NCBI GenBank assembly: GCA_963755755.1
Contig: CAVWLJ010000006.1
Coordinates: 1-64,000, forward strand
From: DATKNA01 sp963755755
Lineage (GTDB): Bacteria > Actinomycetota > Actinomycetes > Actinomycetales > Kineosporiaceae
DNA: 64,000 nt
Direction: 5' to 3'
In this document: piece after piece, positions 58,462-64,000 of the stretch
Layout of the letters: every line of letters begins with the position of its first letter
How positions within the stretch are numbered: the first letter of the stretch is position 1
Notes under the pieces: generated by a model
What the model was told of the DNA's origin: nothing
Seen by the model: only the letters and a program-made list of their open reading frames with translations
The model's database searches: none
Made by a program: the position numbers and the translations under genes

Positions 58462-61017
58462 GTGCCCGGAACCAACCTCACCCGCGACGAGGCCGCCGAG
58501 CGCGCCCGCCTGCTCGACGTCCTCGCCTACGACGTCGAGCTCGACCTCACGACCGGGGACAAGATCTTCCGGACGACGACGGTCGTGCGGTTCACGGCGA
58601 CGGAGCCGGGCGCCTCCACCTTCGCCGACCTCATCGCCGACGGCGTCCGCGAGGTCGTGCTCAACGGGCGGCACGCTGCCCGTCGAGCAGGTCGTCAGCA
58701 CCGGGCGGATCGCCCTGCCGGAGCTGGCGGCGGAGAACGAGCTCCGCGTCGTCGCCGACGGTCTCTACATGCACACCGGCGAGGGCCTGCACCGGTTCGT
58801 CGACCCCGTCGACGGCGAGGTGTACCTCTACTCGCAGTTCGAGGTCGCCGACGCCCGGCGCGTCTTCACCTGCTTCGACCAGCCCGACCTCAAGGCGCCG
58901 CTGACGCTCACCGTGACCGCGCCGGCGCACTGGACGGTGGTCGGCGTCTCCCCCACCCCGGAGCCGGAGCCGGCCGGCGAAGGGGTCGCCACCTGGCGCT
59001 TCGCGCCGACGCCGAAGCTGTCGCCGTACGTGCAGGCCGTCGTGGCCGGCCCGTACCACGTCGAGCGCGGCGCCCTGACGAGCGGCGACGGCCGCGAGAT
59101 CCCGCTCGGCGTCTACTGCCGCCGCTCCCTGGCCGAGTACCTGGACGCCGACGAGGTCATGGACATCGCCCGGCAGGGGTTCGCGCTACTTCGAGCGGCT
59201 CTTCGACCTTCCGTACCCGTTCGCGAAGTACGACCAGCTCTTCGTGCCCGAGTTCAACGCCGGCGCGATGGAGAACGCCGGTGCGGTGACCATCACCGAG
59301 CACTACGTGTTCCGGTCGAAGGTGCCGCAGGCGATGGTGGAGCGGCGCGGGCTGACGATCCTCCACGAGCTGGCGCACATGTGGTTCGGCGACCTCGTGA
59401 CCATGCGCTGGTGGGACGACCTCTGGCTGAACGAGTCGTTCGCCGAGTACGTGTCCACCCGCTGCCAGGCCGAGGCGACGCGCTGGCGGACGGCGTGGAC
59501 GACGTTCAGCAGCGCGGAGAAGTCCTGGGCCTACCGGCAGGACCAGCTGGCGACCACGCACCCGGTGGTCGCCGACATCCGCGACCTCGAGGACGTCGAG
59601 GTCAACTTCGACGGCATCACGTACGCCAAGGGCGCGTCGGTGCTCAAGCAGCTCGTGCACTGGGTCGGCACCGAGGCGTTCGACGACGGGCTGCGGCGCT
59701 ACTTCCGGCGGCACGCCTGGGGCAACACCACGCTGCGCGACCTGCTCGCGGAGCTGGAGACGACGAGCGGGCGGGACCTGGACACCTGGGCCAGGCTCTG
59801 GCTCCAGCAGGCCGGCGTCACCACGCTGCGCCCGGACGTCGCAGCTCGACGCCGAAGGGGTGATCACCGATCTCGCCGTCGTCCAGGACGCACCGGTCGA
59901 GCACCCCGTGCTGCGGCCGCACCGGCTGGCGGTCGGCGGGTACGACCTCGTGGACGGCCGGCTGCAGCGGGTCTCGCGGGTCGAGCTCGACGTCGCCGGC
60001 GCCCGGACGCCGGTCACCGACCTCGTCGGGGGGCGACGCCCCGCGCTCCTGCTCGTCAACGACGACGACCTCGCCTACGCCAAGATCCGCCTCGACCCGG
60101 CCTCGCTGACGACGGCGGTCGAGCACCTGCGCGACTTCACCGAGACGTTGCCGCGCGCGCTCGTCCTCTCCGCCGCCTGGGACATGACGCGGGACGGCGA
60201 GCTCGGCGCCCGGGCCTTCGTCGACCTCGTGCTCCGCGTCGTCGACGCGGTGGACGACTCCAGCGTCAGCCAGACCCTGCTGCGCCAGCTCGCGAGCACG
60301 CTCGCCTTCTACGTCGCTCCCGAGCACCGCGAGGCGACCCGGGCCCGCGCCGCCGGCGCCCTGTTCCGCCTGCTCGAGCAGGCGGCCCCCGGGAGCGACC
60401 TGCAGCTCATCCTCGCCCGGTCGTTCGCCGCGCACGCGATCACGCCCGAGCAGGTCGGCGTCCTCGCCGGTCTGCTCGGCGGGGACCGGACCGTCGAGGG
60501 CCTGACGATCGACACCGACATGCGGTGGGCCCTGCTGACCGCGCTCGTCGCGGCGGGCGCGGCCGGGGAGACCGAGATCGCGGCCGAGCTCGAGCGCGAC
60601 CCGACGTCGAGCGGGCAGGTGCACGCGGCGGCGGCCCGGGCCGCGGTCCCGACGCCGAGCGCGAAGGCGGAGGCCTGGAAGCTCGTCGTGGAGCAGGGCG
60701 AGCTGCCCAACGCCGTGCAGGAGGCGGTGATCGGCGGTTTCGGCCGGGTCAACGACCTCGCCCTGCTCGAGCCCTACGTCGAGCCGTACTTCGCGGCGCT
60801 GGTGCCGGTGTGGAAGAGCCGGACGAACGAGATGGCCTCCCAGATCGCCGTCGGGCTCTACCCGGCCCAGCTGGCCTCGCCCGCCCTGCTCGAGCGGACC
60901 GAGCGCTGGCTGACCGAGGCGGGGGCCGAGCCCGCGCTGAAGCGCCTCGTCGTCGAGGGCCGGGACGGCGTCGCCCGGGCGCTGCGGGCCCAGGCGAGGG
61001 ACGCCGCCGACGGCTGA
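58462..61017 (+). CDS. pepN: Aminopeptidase N (M1 family), several frameshifts
   Basis: An M1 zinc aminopeptidase of about 851 residues. The N-terminal domain shows VYLYSQFEVADARRVFTCFD, the catalytic domain the GAMEN exopeptidase motif (NAGAMENAGAVT) and the zinc site HELAHMWFG with the third ligand Glu in DDLWLNESFAEY, and the ERAP1-like C-terminal domain continues to the end. Frames change near 58675 (one extra G in AACGGGCGG), 59195 and 59845; the total is still a multiple of three. It trims N-terminal residues from peptides in the cytoplasm. The GTG start is supported by GGAGGG four bases upstream. Confidence 0.85.
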
Positions 61018-61140
61018 CGTCGACGGCGAGCGGATCAATCCGTCCGATCCGGCATGGGTGATCGGCTCGAGGGGTACATCTCCTTCGCGCGGGGACGCCG
61101 GTGACGAACGCCATCGGCTCTGGCAGAGGGAGGTATCCCC

Positions 61141-61882
61141 ATGCAGCCCTGGCTCTGGGTGCTGCTGATCGTCGTCCTCGTGGTCGTCGTCCTGCTCGCC
61201 GTCGCGGCGAGCCGCCGTCGGCGGACGACCGAGCTGCGCGAGCGCTTCGGACCCGAGTACGACCGCACCGTCGAGACGACGGACGACCGGCGTGGCGCCG
61301 AGCAGGCCCTGCTCGACCGCAGCCCGTCGCCGCGACCGGCTCGACATCCGTCCGCTCCCGGAGGCCGCTCGCGCTCGGTACGCCGAGCAGTGGCGCGGCA
61401 TCCAGGAGCGGTTCATCGACGACCCGGCCGGGTCCGTCGGCGCGGCGCACGCGCTGCTCGACCAGGTGATGGCCGAGCGCGGATACCCGACGAGCGACTT
61501 CGAGGAGCAGGCCGACCTCGTGTCTGTCGACCACCCGCGGGTCGTCGAGAACTACCGCGCCGCGTACGCCGTCTACAACCGCCAGCAGGACGGCCAGGCC
61601 ACGACCGAGGACCTGCGGGACGCCCTGGTCCGCTACCGGTCCCTGTTCGAGGAGCTCCTGCACCCGGACGGCGCCACGGACGGCACCGCAACGGCCGCAC
61701 GGGCGAACGTCGCAGGACCGGACGTCCGACACCGTCCCGGACGACCGGTCGACCGGGTCGACCGTGTCGACCGGGTCGACCCGGTCGACCCGGTCGACCC
61801 GGTCGATAACGGCGCGGCCGGAGGTCGTCGACGTCCGGGACGACGACGGCCCGGCACCGCGCCGACGCCGACCCCTCGATGA
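61141..61882 (+). CDS. Single-helix membrane protein with VDR/VDP repeat tail, frameshifted
   Basis: An N-terminal helix (WLWVLLIVVLVVVVLLAVAA) is followed by a cytoplasmic-type basic stretch and a conserved actinobacterial domain of unknown function: RPLPEAARARYAEQWRGIQ, FIDDPAGSVGAAHALLDQVM, DHPRVVENYRAAYAVYN and TEDLRDALVRYRSLFEELL. The frame shifts near 61320 between the helix and this domain. The tail is encoded by a 9-base tandem repeat giving VDRVDRVDRVDPVDPVDP. The downstream protein has a related domain, so the two may be paralogues acting together. AGAGGGAGG lies a few bases before the ATG. Confidence 0.65.
61748..61807. repeat. 9-base tandem repeat (about 6.7 copies)
   Basis: Units of GTCGACCGG/GTCGACCCG repeat from 61748 to 61807, three of the first kind (one with a T) and three of the second, plus a partial copy. 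They encode Val-Asp-Arg and Val-Asp-Pro in the frame of the membrane protein. The copy number is likely to vary. Confidence 0.8.
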
Positions 61883-61898
61883 CGCAGCGGGAGCGGTC

Positions 61899-62317
61899 AT
61901 GACCGAGATGCGGCAGGAAGGCCTGACCACCGAGCAGCTGGCGGGGGTCGCAGCCCCCGCAGCCCGAGTCCGAGCCGGAGCCCGAGCGCCGGCCCGAGAC
62001 CCAGTCCGAGCCACGGCCCGAGGCGCAGTCGGAGCAGCGCACGGAGGAGGCCGAGCTGCTCGACGCCGGCGACCGGACGGCGATGACGAACCGCGTGGCG
62101 GGACATCCAGGCCGACTTCGTCGACCATCCGCGGCAGGCGATGCAGGACGCCGACGCGCTCGTCGCCGGGCTCATGCAGCAGCTGGCGCAGACGTTCGCG
62201 CAGGAGCGGGCGCAGCTCGAGACCCAGTGGAGCCGCGGCGACCAGGTGTCGACCGAGGACCTGCGGGTCAGCCTGCAGCGGTACCGCGCGTTCTTCGAGC
62301 GGCTGCTGTCGGTCTAG
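61899..62317 (+). CDS. Small protein sharing the preceding gene's domain, frameshifted
   Basis: An ATG at 61899 with GGGAG six bases upstream opens MTEMRQEGLTTEQLAG. After a shift near 61945 a Glu/Pro/Gln-rich linker is read (PQPESEPEPERRPETQSE, then AELLDAGDRTAMTNR), and after another near 62095 the domain WRDIQADFVDHPRQAMQDAD, LVAGLMQQLAQTFAQERAQL and STEDLRVSLQRYRAFFERLL follows to a TAG. This is the same W-x2-IQ, FVDxP, TEDLR, RYRxFF pattern as in the upstream membrane protein. The frame is also open upstream of 61899, so the start is not certain. Function unknown. Confidence 0.55.
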
Positions 62318-62333
62318 CCCGGACCACCGCGGC

Positions 62334-62370
62334 AGCGCGGCCCGGACCCGTCGTGGGTCCGGGCCGCGCT
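62334..62370. terminator. Perfect 16-bp stem-loop, convergent terminator
   Basis: Perfect complementary arms of 16 bases (62334-62349 and 62355-62370) flank the loop GTCGT. It lies 17 bases past the plus-strand stop at 62317 and one base past the malQ stop at 62372, so it can terminate both convergent units. Confidence 0.85.
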
Positions 62371-62371
62371 G

Positions 62372-64000
62372 TCAGAGGTTCTCGACGGCGCGCGCGAGGG
62401 ACTGCGCGCGGCACCGAGGTCATGGCGTCCTCCAGCAGGACCGGCTGACCGACGCCGTCGGACGAGCGGCAGTCGCCAGTTCGGGTACTCGTCGTAGGTG
62501 CCCGGCTGGTTGATGGCCCGCCGGTCGCCGACGGCGTCCGCGAGCGCGACGCCGAGCAGCTTCGCCGGCGTCCGGAGCAGGAACCTGTGCAGCGCCTCGA
62601 CCTTCTCGCGCTCGGTCGCGTCGGGCGCGAGGAGGCCGAGGTCGTGCAGCTGCGCGAGGGTGCTCTCGAGCTCGTCGTCCGCCGCCGCCGTCTCCTCCTC
62701 GACCGACCGGGTGAGCAGGCCGAGGCGCTCGCGCAGCTCGATGTGCTCGTGCGCGATGTAGCCCGGCGGTCGGGGGCAGGTCGTGGGTGGTGACCGTCGC
62801 CAGGCAGAGCTCGCGCCACTGCTCCGGCTCCAGCGGGCGGCCGCCGTGCTCCCAGTCGCGCTCGAACCACAGGATCGACGTCCCGAGGATGCCGCGATCG
62901 CGCAGGTAGTCGCGCACCCACGGCTCGACGGTGCCGAGGTCCTCGCCGACGACGAACGCGCCGCTGCGGTGTGCCTCCAGCGCGAGGATGCCGATCATCG
63001 CCTCGTGGTCGTACGTGACGTAGGTGCCCTCGGCGGCGGAGAGGCCGTTCGGCACCCACCACAGCCGGAACAGGCCGATGACGTGGTCGACGCGCAGCCC
63101 GCCGGCGTGCCGGAGCACCGTGCGGATCATGTCCCGGAACGGGGCGTACCCGAGCTCGGCGAGCCGGTCCGGGCGCCACGGCGGCTGGCTCCAGTCCTGC
63201 CCCTGCTGGTTGAAGGCGTCCGGCGGCGCGCCGACGGTGACGTGGTGCGCCAGCACGCCGGTCAGCGTCCACGTCTCCGCGCCCTCGGGGTGGACGCCGA
63301 CGGCGAGGTCGTGGACGATCCCGATCGGCATGCCGGCCTCGACCGCGCTGCGCTGCGCGGTGGCGAGCTGCTCGTCGAGGCACCACTGCAGCCACATGTA
63401 GAACTCGACCCGGGTCGACATCTCCTCGCGGATCTGCCGCACGGCCTCCGAGCGCGGGTCGCGGGCGAGCTCGGGCCAGGTCGACATCGGCAGGCCGTAC
63501 CGCTCGGCCAGCGCGCACCACGTGGCGAAGTCGACGAGGCCCTGACCCTCCCGGTCGCAGAAGGCCTCGAACCGTGCCTGGCGGAACCGCGAGCGCGGCT
63601 GCGCGAAGACGGTCTCGAGCGCGGACTTCTTGGCCAGCCACACCGCGTCGCGCTCGAGCGGGTCCGGGCTGGTGTCGAGGCCGCGCATCGCCTCGGCCTG
63701 CCACTCGATGAGCGCACGGTCGGTGGCCGGCATGTAGCCGACCTCCCGGATGTCCTCGACGCGCAGGTAGACGGGGTTGACGAAGCGGCGCGTCGTCGGC
63801 AGGTACGGCGACGGCTCCATCGGCGGCACCGGCTCCGCGGCGTGCAGCGGGTTGACCAGGACGAAGCCCGCGCCGTGCGCGCGGGCGGACCAGTCGGCGA
63901 GCTCGGCGAGGTCGGCGAGGTCGCCGAGACCCCAGGAGAGCCGCGACCGCACCGAGTACAGCTGCGTCATGAAGCCCCAGGCCCGGCCGTGCTGCAGTGC
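62372..64000 (-). CDS. malQ: 4-alpha-glucanotransferase (amylomaltase), start outside window, frameshifted
   Basis: The C-terminal 540 or so residues of a GH77 4-alpha-glucanotransferase, which transfers maltooligosaccharide segments. Visible signatures are WGFMTQLYSVRSRLSWGLGD, NPLHAAEPVPPMEPSPYLPT, the nucleophile Asp in GGLRVDHVIGLFRLWW, the acid Glu in VVGEDLGTV and the stabilising Asp in TTHDLPP. The frame shifts near 62770 after the TTHDLP motif and again near 62440, before the ending DAMTSVPRA and ARAVENL. The N-terminal part lies beyond 64000. It acts in maltodextrin and glycogen metabolism. Confidence 0.85.

Noticed and set aside
61748..61807. A CRISPR array
   Set aside because: The repeats are 9 bases with no spacers and lie inside a coding frame; no cas genes are present.
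9727..63000. Programmed ribosomal frameshifting as the explanation for split genes
   Set aside because: The breaks are many, lie in unrelated genes and show no common slippery heptamer or downstream structure; several map to short homopolymers as in sequencing indels.

Overview
The window is very GC-rich, coding-dense DNA with strong GC bias at third codon positions and frequent GTG starts, from a member of the Actinomycetota. This is supported by a mycothiol-type nitroreductase homologue, an Eis-like acetyltransferase, a fused urease gamma/beta gene, an MmyB-type regulator and an F420-type luciferase-fold oxidoreductase. Order or genus cannot be fixed from the sequence. No rRNA, tRNA, CRISPR array, phage block or complete insertion sequence was seen.

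From about 10 kb onward many genes are interrupted by single-base frameshifts while both halves keep family-typical sequence in adjacent frames. Several lie in short G or C runs. They look like assembly indels, so such genes are annotated here over their full restored span and the break is stated.

Layout. 0-9.7 kb: a cyclase-family hydrolase, small membrane protein, DMT permease, three alpha/beta hydrolases, a beta-carbonic anhydrase, a GH29 fucosidase and a methyltransferase-VOC fusion. 9.7-13.5 kb: a zinc alcohol dehydrogenase and MFS pump divergent from an MmyB-type regulator and a cupin. 13.6-27 kb: a membrane PP2C phosphatase, TMEM175-like channel, MFS carrier, truncated amino-acid permease, GGDEF-EAL protein, secreted subtilase with a Trp-rich tail, ACC deaminase, LLM oxidoreductase and DUF4230 protein. 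27-32 kb: DinB protein, fructosamine kinase-family protein, low-molecular-weight phosphatase and a divergent gluconate kinase/permease pair. 32.6-35 kb: a two-gene urease-like unit without accessory genes. 35-39.7 kb: nitronate monooxygenase, Eis-like acetyltransferase, Nei glycosylase, RpiB and a DUF429 protein. 39.7-41.9 kb: three paralogous lipoproteins.

The most unusual region is 41.9-58.2 kb. One minus-strand array encodes, in transcription order, a giant secreted protein of about 2,260 residues (SdrD-like modules, an IPT-like domain, beta-helix), a multicopper oxidase half carrying HxxHxHG plus HCH, a second half carrying HPHG plus HSH, a third cupredoxin protein without copper motifs but with Ig-like repeats, a small membrane-anchored protein, a CopC-CopD fusion and a DsbA-fold nitroreductase. 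The four HxH motifs needed for one trinuclear copper site are divided between two adjacent polypeptides. The likely reading is a multi-subunit exported copper oxidase with its own copper supply and a surface partner. Downstream on the plus strand are aminopeptidase N and two related small proteins, then a strong convergent terminator and a partial 4-alpha-glucanotransferase at the right edge.
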